64,000 nt of DNA, taken from the NCBI GenBank assembly GCA_900318265.1, contig ONKA01000009.1:53054-117053 (forward strand). Reading direction: 5' to 3'. A program made the translations under genes and the position numbers. The notes under the pieces are model-generated. The model searched no databases. It worked only from the letters and a program-made list of their open reading frames with translations, and was not told the origin of the DNA. Numbering within the stretch: position 1 is the stretch's first letter; each line of letters begins with the position of its first letter. The stretch is from an uncultured Bacteroidales bacterium (GTDB lineage: Bacteria; Bacteroidota; Bacteroidia; Bacteroidales; F082). Positions 1 through 10,400 of this stretch are shown here, piece after piece.

Positions 1-3000
1 CACGGTTGTCCAAGCGCCGCTTGCATTGTCATCGTAGAGGCCGAAGTCATCGACCACGAGGTAAAACTCGTCTTGGCAGTTGAAGTGGCGGATGGCGATA
101 TAGCCCTCGCCGTTGTAGGCGCTTAGGTCGGCGGTGTATTCCTGGTATTGGTTGGTGGTCTCGGTCTCGGGCACCAGCGTAACGACTCCGTTCTTCAGGC
201 TTTCGCCCTCCAAGAAATCTTCCTTGCTGCCGCCTGCAGTAGAGAGGTAGATGGCGAAATGCTCCCTGTACTCATCTGCGTCCTGACCTTTCAGCCACAC
301 CTTCATCGTGCCGCCCAGCGTGAGCTGTGGCGAAACAAGCCAGTTGTCGGGCCACAATGAGCCAACATTATTGATATAGCTGGCCGAATACATACAGCCA
401 TCGCCGCTATGGGACATGCCTTTCTTCGTGCCGTCGCTGTATTCCCAGTTGTTCCTGTCGCCGTCGTTGTCGAACGTCGTCCAGTCGTTGGGCATCATCC
501 CGCCCTCAAAGTCGGTGGAATATAATGTATTGTCTGTCTTGACACGGTAGCGCACCTGATAGTTGCTGCACCCCTCGGAACCCGTCCAGCTGATGGTGGC
601 GGTGTTGGGGGTGATGCCGGTGGCGGCGACGTTGGTCACCGGTGTGTTTCTCACATAGACGGTGATGCAGGCGATGGTCTTTGCCTCAGTAGTCATGTTG
701 TCGGGTTGCGTAATATAGGCCATCTCGCCCTGCATGGTGCCGAAGCTTTGGATGTAATAGCTGTTTTCAATGATGATGTATTCCGACAAGTTGTTGTAGC
801 GTCCACGCGAGAAGGTGGCACTGCCGTCGCTATCAACGTTAACCACACTGGGTGCGAAGAGGCAGTTCGTGAACTTGACGGCAGCCCAGTCGTTGCTCTC
901 TTCCCAGCCTACGAAGCCGCCGCAGTTGTTGGTGCTGCTGCCGAGCAACTGACCATTGAAGGCACAGCCGGTGAAGGTGACGGTTGTTCTGTAATCAACT
1001 TTGTTTTGGCAGTCGGCCACGAAGCCGCCGTGCGTGCCGTCGCCGCTGACGCTACTGTTGATTGTCACGCTGCTGAGGCAGTTGGTGATGGTGTTGTCGT
1101 TGAGCGCATAGCTTGCAAGGCCTGCGGCGAACTTCGCCGAGGTATAGATGGTGCCAGCGACGGTGAGGTCGTGGATCTCGGCATTCTCGATGTAGCGGAA
1201 CGGGCCGCAGTAGTTCTCGGCGATGGGCGCGTCAGCCGTGCCGTAGGCGAGCGTCAGCGTCTTGCCGTTGCCGTCGAAGTGCCCTTTGAACTTGTGGCTG
1301 TCAGTGCCCGCCATCGTCGTGACGGTGATGTCGGCGGTGAGCTGGTAGTAGGCGATGTTGAAGCCAAAGACGCCGTTGTTCACATTGTCGACGAAATCGT
1401 TCCACTGGGCTGTGGTGCTGATGATGTAGGGGCTTCCCGAGGTGCCTGAGCCGCTGCTGCTCCAGCCTGAGCCGCTGCCGTTGATGACAGCATTGATGAC
1501 AGCGTCGGCTGTGCTCATCGTTAAGGTGAAGGGATTGCTGTCGCCGCTCAGATTGCCCGCAGAGCTGACGTAGCCGGAGAGGGTGCCTGCGCCTGTGTAG
1601 TTGAGGTTGAGGCTCATTCCTTGAGTATTCCGGGCGTAGAGCACGCCGTCGTACATCATGCCGACGTTGTATATGGTGATGCCACTGACGGTATAGGTGT
1701 TTACTGCGGACTGTGTCGTCGCCACGGTGACGCCCTCGCCAGCAGTGATACTGTAGGCGCGGAACTCCTGGTTGTCGCCGATGTTGGTGCGGCAGTTGCT
1801 ATAGAACATTTGCACATGAGCGCCGTCGTTGGTGCGCGAACGGGCGTAGGTATGTTCGAGGGTCACCGTGATGCTCGTCGGGACAAAGAAGCAGTTTTCG
1901 AACTTGACGACGCCTGCGGGCGAGCTGTTGGTCTCGTTCCATCCCACGAAGCCGCCGCACTTGGTGGTGCTGCTGCCTAACATACTGCCGTCGAAGGCAC
2001 AGCCCTTCATGTTGAATTGGCCGCCCGTATTGGTGCCCACGAAGCCGCCGTGCGTGCCGTCGCCGCTCACCGAGCTGTTGATAGTGACGCTGCTGCGGCA
2101 GTTGGTCATCGTGTTGTCGCCTTGGGCGTTAGCCACAAAGCCAGCTGCGAACTGCTTCGAGGTGGTGATGTCGCCGGCGATGTGCAGGTTGCTGATCTCG
2201 GCACCCTCGATGTAGCGGAACGGGGCAGTATACGGTTCATTGGTGTTGTAGCTCACGGTCAGCGTCTTGCCGTCGCCGTCGAAATGACCGCTGAACCGAT
2301 GCCCATCGCTGCCCACCATCGTCGTGACGCTGATGTTGGTGGTCAGCTGGAAATACACGCCGCTGTAAGTGTTGCCGTTGTTCACGCCTTCTTCCAGCTG
2401 ATTCCACTGGCTGGTGTTGGAGATAAGGTATGGGGATCCTTCGGTGCCTTCACCCTGCCAGGGATTGATAACGACGGAAGCATTGACAATAACATCGGCA
2501 TCAGGCATGGTCAGTGTGTAAGGGTTGTTGGAGCCGGTGAGGGATCCAGCGCTTGCCTGGTAGCTTTGGAACTCCCAACCTTCCGGCAATGTGTAGCCGA
2601 GGATGAGGGATACGGTTTTGCCGTTGCTGGCATAGAGCACGTTGTTTAACATGATGATGCCGGTGGCATAACGGGCGATGCCACTGACATTGTATGCGGC
2701 GGTGGCATTGCCGTTGTACGCCACAGTGACATAAGTGCCAGGAGTAATGCTGTGTACAAGTTCACCCTGCACAGTGCCGAAAGCCTCGGTGTAATAGCAG
2801 TTGTCGAAGGTAACAGTGCCATTATTCACAACAAATGTTTTAGAGCGTTCGGTGCCAACGGTAACTTGGGTTGGAGCGAAGACGCAATCTTTGAACTCCA
2901 CGCTGGAGTTAGCTGTATTTGTTTTCCATCCCATCAAACCACCACATTGGATCGAGCTTGTGCCGAGCAGTTCGCCGGTGAAAGCGCAGCCCGTAAGGGT

Positions 3001-4317
3001 GGCGTTGATGGCCCAGCCCACCAAACCGCCGTGACGAGCCACGCCGTTGTGGGTGGAGTTGATGGTCACGCTACTGGTCACGTTGGTCATATAAAGTTTG
3101 GCAGTACCGTTACGACCCACTACACCGCCGGCAAAACATGCAGAGGTGTTAATAGTACCTGCCGTGGCGAGGTTATTAATGGTAGCACCGTAGGTGAAGG
3201 CAAACGGAGCACACCAGTCAGCATCGCTACTGAGACTAACGGTCAATGTATGTCCGTCGCCGTCGAATACGCCGTTGAATGCTTTTCCATTCACACCCAC
3301 TGAGCGGGTGACGCTGATGTCATTGGTCATTTTGAAAACCTTGCCGCTGTAGGTGTTGCCTAAGTAGACGTTGGCGGCAAATTTGTTCCAATCGTCGGTG
3401 GAGGCAATCAGGAAGGGGGAGCCTTCAGAGCCTGTGCCCGTGAACGTATAGACGGTCATGATGGGCACCACCTTTTCATCGCTGTTTTCCGTGACGGTTT
3501 CCCAGCCATAGCCGAGGGCGGCGCGTAACTGCTCGTTGTTCATGCTGCTGGCATCCGTAGCACCCTGAGTGTCTTTGATCGAGGTTGTGTAGTAGCAGTT
3601 GTTGACGACGACAGTGCCGTCCTTGCGGGCGAAGGTCTTGCAGCCATCAGTGTTAATACTAATTTGTGCGGGATTGAACAGGCAGTTGTTGAAGGTGACA
3701 GTGCGTCCGCTGGCCACCCAACCCACGAAGCCGCCCCATTTCTCGGCGCTTTCTCCACGCAGTTGGCCATCGAACAGGCAGTTGTCGAAGGTGGTGGTGC
3801 CATTATAGCGAAGCTCGCCGATGAAGCCACCGGAAGACACATCGCCGTTCTTGGTGAAATAAATGTCCACACTGGAGCGGCAGTTGTCGATGGTGTTGTC
3901 GCCTTCGGCCAGTCCGACTAAACCACCAGCATTCTTACCATTGCTCTTGACGATGGTTCCCGCCACATGCAGATACTTGATGGTGGCGCCATTGATAAAG
4001 CGGAAAGGTGCGCAATAATCGTTGCTGCTGTTGTCGGTGTAGTTGAAAGTTAGTGTATGACCGTTGCCGTCAAAGATGCCGCTGAAACGTTTGTCACGGC
4101 TGCTGCCCACCATGGTGCTGACATTGATATTGTTAGTCAATTGGAAGAACTTACCACTGTAGTTGTTGCCGTTGTTCACGTTGGTGGCTAGCGTGTTCCA
4201 GTCTGTAGTTGAACTGATTTGGTACGGTTCGGTCTGGGAGCCGTCGCCGTTCCAAGCCCAAGCCATCGGCGCGAAGGCGAGGAGGGCGAAGAGGATGAGA
4301 ATAGAGGTTTTCTTCAT
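1..4317 (-). CDS. Giant secreted repeat adhesin, C-terminus beyond window edge
   Basis: The reading frame is open from an ATG at 4317 to base 1 (1439 codons) without a stop, so the gene is partial. Residues 1-21 are a signal peptide (MKKTSILILF... cut near AWA). At least four long repeats follow, each opening with G(D/T/E)G(S/T)xxxP(Y/F)xI near residues 22, 287, 620 and 950. Each carries DWN, FxGxFDGxGHTLT, APFRY/FI, NCRSSV and GGF/LVG blocks, as in GLUG-type adhesins. Near residue 1222 a fibronectin type III-like stretch begins (TPVTNVAATGITPNTATISW), then a cleaved-adhesin/choice-of-anchor J-like domain (YSTDFEGGMMPNDW, NWLVSPQLTLGG). It is a paralogue of the next minus-strand gene. A T9SS sorting domain would be expected beyond the edge but cannot be seen. 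Role in adhesion is inferred. Confidence 0.85.
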   Translation of the reverse strand, partial: MKKTSILILFALLAFAPMAWAWNGDGSQTEPYQISSTTDWNTLATNVNNGNNYSGKFFQLTNNINVSTMVGSSRDKRFSGIFDGNGHTLTFNYTDNSSNDYCAPFRFINGATIKYLHVAGTIVKSNGKNAGGLVGLAEGDNTIDNCRSSVDIYFTKNGDVSSGGFIGELRYNGTTTFDNCLFDGQLRGESAEKWGGFVGWVASGRTVTFNNCLFNPAQISINTDGCKTFARKDGTVVVNNCYYTTSIKDTQGATDASSMNNEQLRAALGYGWETVTENSDEKVVPIMTVYTFTGTGSEGSPFLIASTDDWNKFAANVYLGNTYSGKVFKMTNDISVTRSVGVNGKAFNGVFDGDGHTLTVSLSSDADWCAPFAFTYGATINNLATAGTINTSACFAGGVVGRNGTAKLYMTNVTSSVTINSTHNGVARHGGLVGWAINATLTGCAFTGELLGTSSIQCGGLMGWKTNTANSSVEFKDCVFAPTQVTVGTERSKTFVVNNGTVTFDNCYYTEAFGTVQGELVHSITPGTYVTVAYNGNATAAYNVSGIARYATGIIMLNNVLYASNGKTVSLILGYTLPEGWEFQSYQASAGSLTGSNNPYTLTMPDADVIVNASVVINPWQGEGTEGSPYLISNTSQWNQLEEGVNNGNTYSGVYFQLTTNISVTTMVGSDGHRFSGHFDGDGKTLTVSYNTNEPYTAPFRYIEGAEISNLHIAGDITTSKQFAAGFVANAQGDNTMTNCRSSVTINSSVSGDGTHGGFVGTNTGGQFNMKGCAFDGSMLGSSTTKCGGFVGWNETNSSPAGVVKFENCFFVPTSITVTLEHTYARSRTNDGAHVQMFYSNCRTNIGDNQEFRAYSITAGEGVTVATTQSAVNTYTVSGITIYNVGMMYDGVLYARNTQGMSLNLNYTGAGTLSGYVSSAGNLSGDSNPFTLTMSTADAVINAVINGSGSGWSSSGSGTSGSPYIISTTAQWNDFVDNVNNGVFGFNIAYYQLTADITVTTMAGTDSHKFKGHFDGNGKTLTLAYGTADAPIAENYCGPFRYIENAEIHDLTVAGTIYTSAKFAAGLASYALNDNTITNCLSSVTINSSVSGDGTHGGFVADCQNKVDYRTTVTFTGCAFNGQLLGSSTNNCGGFVGWEESNDWAAVKFTNCLFAPSVVNVDSDGSATFSRGRYNNLSEYIIIENSYYIQSFGTMQGEMAYITQPDNMTTEAKTIACITVYVRNTPVTNVAATGITPNTATISWTGSEGCSNYQVRYRVKTDNTLYSTDFEGGMMPNDWTTFDNDGDRNNWEYSDGTKKGMSHSGDGCMYSASYINNVGSLWPDNWLVSPQLTLGGTMKVWLKGQDADEYREHFAIYLSTAGGSKEDFLEGESLKNGVVTLVPETETTNQYQEYTADLSAYNGEGYIAIRHFNCQDEFYLVVDDFGLYDDNASGAWTTV

Positions 4318-4387
4318 TCTTAGTATTGAGTTATATGTTGATAATCTGTAAATTAGAAAGATGTGCCCTCTTGTGGATTTGAGGGCG

Positions 4388-4395
4388 CAAAATTA
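4388..4395 (-). promoter_or_regulatory. Bacteroidota -7 box for the giant adhesin
   Basis: The minus strand reads TAATTTTG, a match to TAnnTTTG, about 70 bp before the ATG at 4317. No -33 element was confirmed. Confidence 0.4.
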
Positions 4396-4438
4396 CGAAA
4401 AAAATGGAGACGATTTCGATAATCATCTCCATTTTTTT
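4396..4438. terminator. Bidirectional intrinsic terminator
   Basis: A hairpin (ATGGAGA...TCTCCAT) is flanked by A-runs on one side and T-runs on the other, so it has a U-tract on either strand. It lies just after the 1985-aa adhesin gene and upstream of the promoter of the next minus-strand gene. Confidence 0.65.
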
Positions 4439-4463
4439 GGGATGTATTGTCCTAATAGTCAAA

Positions 4464-7400
4464 TCATCGCACGACAATCTTCTGCGTCTTCACATCATTC
4501 CCATTGATGAGGCGCAAAACGTACACGCCAGGGGCCATTCCGTTTGTAGAGACGGTGCATGCACCGTCTCTACTGATGACGATGCGCCCCATCACATCGA
4601 TCACCTGCAAGGTCCCCTCGCCATCGACGATGATGTTGCCGTTGCTGATAAAGGCGAAGGCCCCATTGTCGCCAATTGCGTCCCCGCAATTGGAAAACAC
4701 CAAGCGGAAACGGGATTCATAGTCTGTTGTCTTGGCGGTGAAGGTGTAGGACGGCGCAACCAGCAGGTCAACATCCGCACCCGTCATATTATCAATCAGG
4801 TGCAGGTAGGCCATCTCCACGCCCTCGGGGTTCACCGTGAGGGAGTAGGTGCCGTCTTCCTTGGCCTTGAAATTGACGGGTACCTCGTTTGTAGAGATGG
4901 TGCATGCACCGTCTCTACCTACACAGGCAATGGCGTAGTCCTTGCCGTCCTGCGGGATATAGATGTTGGCATTCTGCGTTCCGAAATAGAACTTGCCCAG
5001 TTCAGAGCCTTCGTTGAAGCTCACGATGGCATTGTCAAGGGTCTTCATCGAAGCGCTGCCACGGGTGGACACTGCTTGGGCGAGGGTCATCTGGATGCTG
5101 CCGTTGTTGGGGACTGCGCCTGAAGTGCTTGGTGCCGTGGTGCTGAAGGTGACGGTTTCGTCATCGCTTTGGGCTTCCACAACAACACCGTAGCAGGGTG
5201 AGATGGGCGTCGAGGTAGATTCTGGATCGGTCAAAACGATGGAGCCGTTGGAGTTCAGCGTGTAATAGGGTTTGTCGATCCAAGCTGCCCTTGGGAATGG
5301 GTTGCCCACAAGGTTGAAGCCTTGTCCCAACTCCACTTCCGTGGTGTCGCTCAGGTTGAAGGCATCGGCATTGCCTTTGAATTTGACCGTTTTCTCTGTC
5401 TGTGTGGCATAGAGGTAGCTTCTGCCGTTTTCGAGATAGAAGCCTGGAGCGGCATTGTTATTGTTTTCATCTGTTTTCCAGTTCTCCCATCTCGCGGTGC
5501 CCGGGTTGAGGCGGTAGAGGTCGTAATCCGTTCCGTTGAAAATCATCTCAACCGTATCAGAAGCCTGGGGATTAACATCGTCATAGAGCGGCGAAGCGAT
5601 AAAGGCCCATCCGTCAGGACTTTGGCTATTCCAATCCGTAGGTGCTGCAATAGTGCGAACATTGCCCGGCACGGCACCGTCATTTTCGGTGACATCGCCG
5701 TGGGTGATAGCGGTGCTGGACAGACTTGAGCAGCCCACGTTTGTGGCATTGTCAATGCCATTTACAGAGCAGGCGGAGTAGTAGTTGCGTGTAAGGGTGC
5801 CGTTGCCGCCTCCTGCAACAGCGCCATAGCAAGGAGTGCTAGGGATGGTGGCTCCAATAACGAGGTTGTCGCTCAATTCGGCGGCTTGGATGTTGAATCC
5901 GGTAATGCCGCCATAGTAGTAGGGGGCAGCTTCGTTGGGAATGCTAAAGGTCTTGGTGAGGGTACCTGCGAAGACGCAACGACTGACAATGCCCATATTG
6001 TAGCCTACGATGCCGCCGTGGAGGTAGGAGGTCTGGGCATTGCCATTGACGATGACGGAAGAGGAGACATGGCATTCCTTCACGGTACCTTCGTTCAGGC
6101 CAACGATGCCGCCAGTCCTTTCGCCGTCGCCGATGCTGGAGTTGGCGAGGTTAACATTCATCACCTCCGCGCCACTGCCAGTATGGCCGAACAGTCCATT
6201 ATATGCAGCCAAGACGCTGTTGATGCCGCTGATGGTGTGGCCCTGGCCGTCGAAGTGGCCGTTGAAGTTGTGGTCGAACTGGTTCTGTATGGCGGTGCCG
6301 ATGGCGGTGAAGTTGTTCGCCACAGCATCGTCGTAGGCGATGCTGGCCATCAACTTGTAGTATTTGGTGTTGTAGGTGGCGCTGTTCTCGCCATTTACGC
6401 GGGTGGACAAGAGGTCGAGCTGCTCGGTGGTATAGATAAGGTAAGGCGTTTCCTCTCTGCCGTTGCCGGGCCATTCAACGGTATAGTTGGCGCCGACAAT
6501 GACATTCTCGTCGGGCATCGTGAGCGTGTAGGGGTTGCCGGAGCCGCTGACGGTGCCGCCGTTGCTGGCGGTATAGGTATTAAAACTGTAGCCCTCTGGC
6601 AGCTCGTAGCCGAGATTGAGGCTCACGTTGTCGCCGAGGCCGGCATAAAGCGCCACTACCTCTTCCTCTTCTTCCCCGGAGAGGATGGTGGAGGTGAGGC
6701 CAATGCCCGTGCCGTAGCTGTTGATGCCGATGACATTATATTCGGTGGCCGTGCCTTCCTTCTCCACCGTGACATAATTGCCTGCACTGATGCTGCGGGC
6801 CTGCTTGCCCTGCCCCTCGGTGGCGCCAAGAGCCTGCATATAATAACTGTTAGTAACGATGACTTGGTCATTGTTGGTATAGCGGGCCAAGGTGCTGCTA
6901 CCAGTGTTGCCGACCCAAATCTCGCCCTCAGCGAGTTCAGCAGGCGCGTAAAGGCTGTTGGTGATGTTTACAGTGGAGCTATAGGACTGGTCTTTGAAAG
7001 CTTCGCCCACCAGTCCGCCGCAATGGGTGGTGCCGCTGCCGAGCAGCTTGCCGTCGAAGACACAGCCAGTGACGGAAAGCGCTCCGCCGCCACGGACAAG
7101 ACCTACCAGGCCGCCGTGTTTGCCTTGGCCTTCAACACTGCTGTTGATGACCACGCTGGAGCGACAGTTGGTGATAGTGGTGTTGTCGTCAACACGGCCG
7201 ATAATGCCAGCGGCATACGGATGGGCAGCAGTGATGGTGCCGTCAACAACCAAGTTTTGGATGGTGGCGCCGTCCACAAAACGGAACGGGGCATTGATGT
7301 AATCTCTTGAGGTGGCCGTGAAGGTCAGCGTGTTGCCGTCACCGTCGAAGGTGCCGCTGAAGGAATAGGTGCCATGTCGGGGGTCGATGGTGCCAGTGCC

Positions 7401-10400
7401 CACCATGCGGCTGACACTGATGTCATCGGTCAGTTGGAAGAACCCGGTGTAGGTCTCGCCGAGATAGACATGGTTGGCGAAGTTGTTCCAGTCGGCGGTG
7501 GAATCAATCAGGTAGGGCGACGCTTCGGTGCCCTCGCCCGTGAGCGGATAGAGGGTCATGATAGGCACCACTTTGCCGTTATTGATTTCCCATCCGTTGC
7601 CGAGGGAATCGACAAGCACGTCGTTGGTATAGTCGCTGGCATCCGTGGCGCCCTGGGCATCTTTCATCATAGTCTTGTAGTAGCAGTTTCTGATATCGAC
7701 AGTGCTGTTGTTGTGCTTGCGGGCAAAGGTTTTGCTGTTGTCGTTGTTGTCTTCCATGTTAAAGGCTATCTCTGTAGGGGCAAACAGGCAGTTGTTGAAG
7801 GAGGCTATGAGGTTTTCGGCCACATAGCCGATGAAGCCGCCCCATTTGATGGAGCTTGCTCCCTGCAATTTGCCGTCGAAGAGGCAGTTGTTGAAGGTGG
7901 TGCTTCCGTTGTCGCGAAGCTCGCCGATGAAGCCACCACTCGACACGTCGCCACTTTTGTTAATGAGGATGTAAACGCTGGAGCGGCAGTTGCTTATGGA
8001 GTTGTTGCCTTCTGCTTTTCCGACAAGGCCGCCGGTATATTTTTTGTCCACATCGGCTTTGGTGATGGAGCCTGTCACATGCAGGAATTTGATGGTGGCG
8101 TCCTTGATATAGCAGAACGGTGCGGTGTAGTCCGCATTGCGGTTGTCGGTGATGTTGAGCGTAATCGTGTGGCCGCCGCCGTTAAAGTTGCCCTGGAATT
8201 TCTTGCTGTCGTTGCCGCCGTTGCCAATCAGATAGGTGGGAGTATTGCCATTATCAATGGTCTCCGTAAGGTTGAGGTCGGCCATCAACTTGAAGTATGT
8301 GTTGGAGTATCCGCTGTTATTGCCGTTATTCACGCGCTCGACAAGGAGTGCCCAATGTCCGAGATTATAAATGAGGTACGGATTTGCCGCAGTGCCGTCA
8401 CCGGGCCAGTCGATGGTGGCAAGGCTGATGGTGACGTTGGCATCGGGCATGGAGAGGGTGTAATAAGGTTCTCCCGTGCCGCTGAGGGAACCGGGAAGGG
8501 CAAGGAAACTGCCCTCAATAGAGCCGCTGGGGGTTGCACCGTTCTGGCTCAGGTTGAGGAGCACCTCGTCGCCGTTGCCGGCGTAATACTTACCACCATA
8601 ACCAAGACCTGAATTGAAATAGTAAGAGCCGGTGCTGTAAGGGGTGATGCCGCTGACGTTAAATGGATTAGGATTTCCATAGGGAGTCATGGTGACATTC
8701 GCATTGTCATTGATGCTACGGGCATGTTTGCCCTGGCTGCTGCCGAGGGCTTCAAAGTAGTAGCAGTTGTTGAAAGTGACATCATCGCCGTCGTCGCGGC
8801 GGGCGAAGGTGCGGCTGCCGCTCTTGTTGTCGATCTTAATATCGGTCGGGGCAAACAAGCAGTGTTTGAAGTTGGCCTCTCCATCATCTGCCACCCAGCC
8901 GACGAAGCCGCCCCATTTGGTGGTTCGCGAGTTGGCACCGTTAGGCCCTTGCATCTTGCCATCGAAGAGGCAGAATGCAAATTCGGTGTAGCCTTCGCGA
9001 AGGTCGCCGATGAAGCCGCCATGCGAGCCGTCGCCGTCGGTGTTGGACTCAATGGTCACACTGGAACGGCAATTTCGGATTTGATTTTGGCCGTAAGCCT
9101 TGCCGACGAAGCCGCCCGCGTGTTTCTTCTGCGCCTTGACGATGGTGCCGGTCACGTGCAGGTTCGCGATGGTGGCACCGTTAATGTAGCGGAAGGGACC
9201 GCAGTAATGCTCGTTGCGGTTGTCGGTATAGTTGACGGTGAGGTTGTGGCCGCCGCCGTCGAAGGTGCCACGGAAGCTCATGTTCTCGCTCACGCCCAAC
9301 ATGGTGCCGGAGGTGGTATCAGTGAGGGTGATGTCGGCGGTCAGCTGGAAGTGCTTGCCGCTGTAGTTTTGGCAGAAGGCGCTGATGTTAAGGGCCAAGC
9401 CGCACCAGTCGTCGATTGTGGCAATCTGGTAGGGCGAGGCCTGGGTGCCGTCGCCCGTGAAGGTGCAGGGACTCAGCGAGGTATTGGGCACCACCTTGCC
9501 GTCCACCTCTTGCCAGCCGCTGCCGAGGGCGGCGAGGAGCTGCTCGTTGGTCCAGTCCTTGGCGTTGGTGCCTTGCTTGCTGCCGTACTTCTTGGTGTAG
9601 TAGCAGTTGGTGACAGAGATGGATTTATAGTTGCCATAATGAATATAGTACATGGTTCCGCAGTCCTCATCATCATCATATTCAAGCTTTTTTGGTGCGA
9701 ACAGGCAATTGGCGATGTTGACGGTGGATTCAGGGCCACCTTTGCCGCTGATGCCTCCAATATTGCACACATATTCATTTTGACATTTTATTGTGCCGTC
9801 GAAAAGACAGTTGACAATGTTAATATCGCCGATAGCACGAGACAAAATGCCTGCATCAAACACATTTGGTTCACTTCTCAAATTTGAATCTCTCAAATCA
9901 AGATACACACTGCAGCGGCAGGAAATAACGTTGACGGTGCCGTAGGCTTTTGCAACAATGCCCGCGCCATAGGCTGCATGGGTTGTAATCTTGCCAGCCA
10001 CGTGCAGGTTCTTGATAGTGGCGTCCTTGACGAACTTGAAAGGGGCGGCATAACAACTGTTAGTATTACCATAGCTGTTACTATATGAAACTGTCAGCGT
10101 GTGGCCGTTGCCGTCGAAGGTGCCTCGGAAGTATTTGTTGCGACTGTCTTCTCCATAGGAGAAGCCGCATCCAGGAGAAGATTTGTCACTGGCTCCCACC
10201 GCTTTTTTGACGGGGTTGTCGGAGGTGCCGATGTCGGCGGTCATTATGAAGAACTCACCGAAGTAGGGTGTGCCGCTGTTCACCTTGTCGGCAAACGTGT
10301 TCCAGTCGGCCATTGAACTGATTTGATAGGGGTCGGTCTCGGTGCCCGTGCCCTGCCATTGTGCCCAAGCTGTCGTCGTGAAGGCCAGGAGGGCGAGTAG

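Noticed and set aside
7374-8612. Long plus-strand ORF (412 aa) and similar ones opposite the giant adhesins
   Set aside because: They lie antisense to a repeat-rich gene with biased codons, have no promoter or known domain, and repeat with the same period as the real gene.
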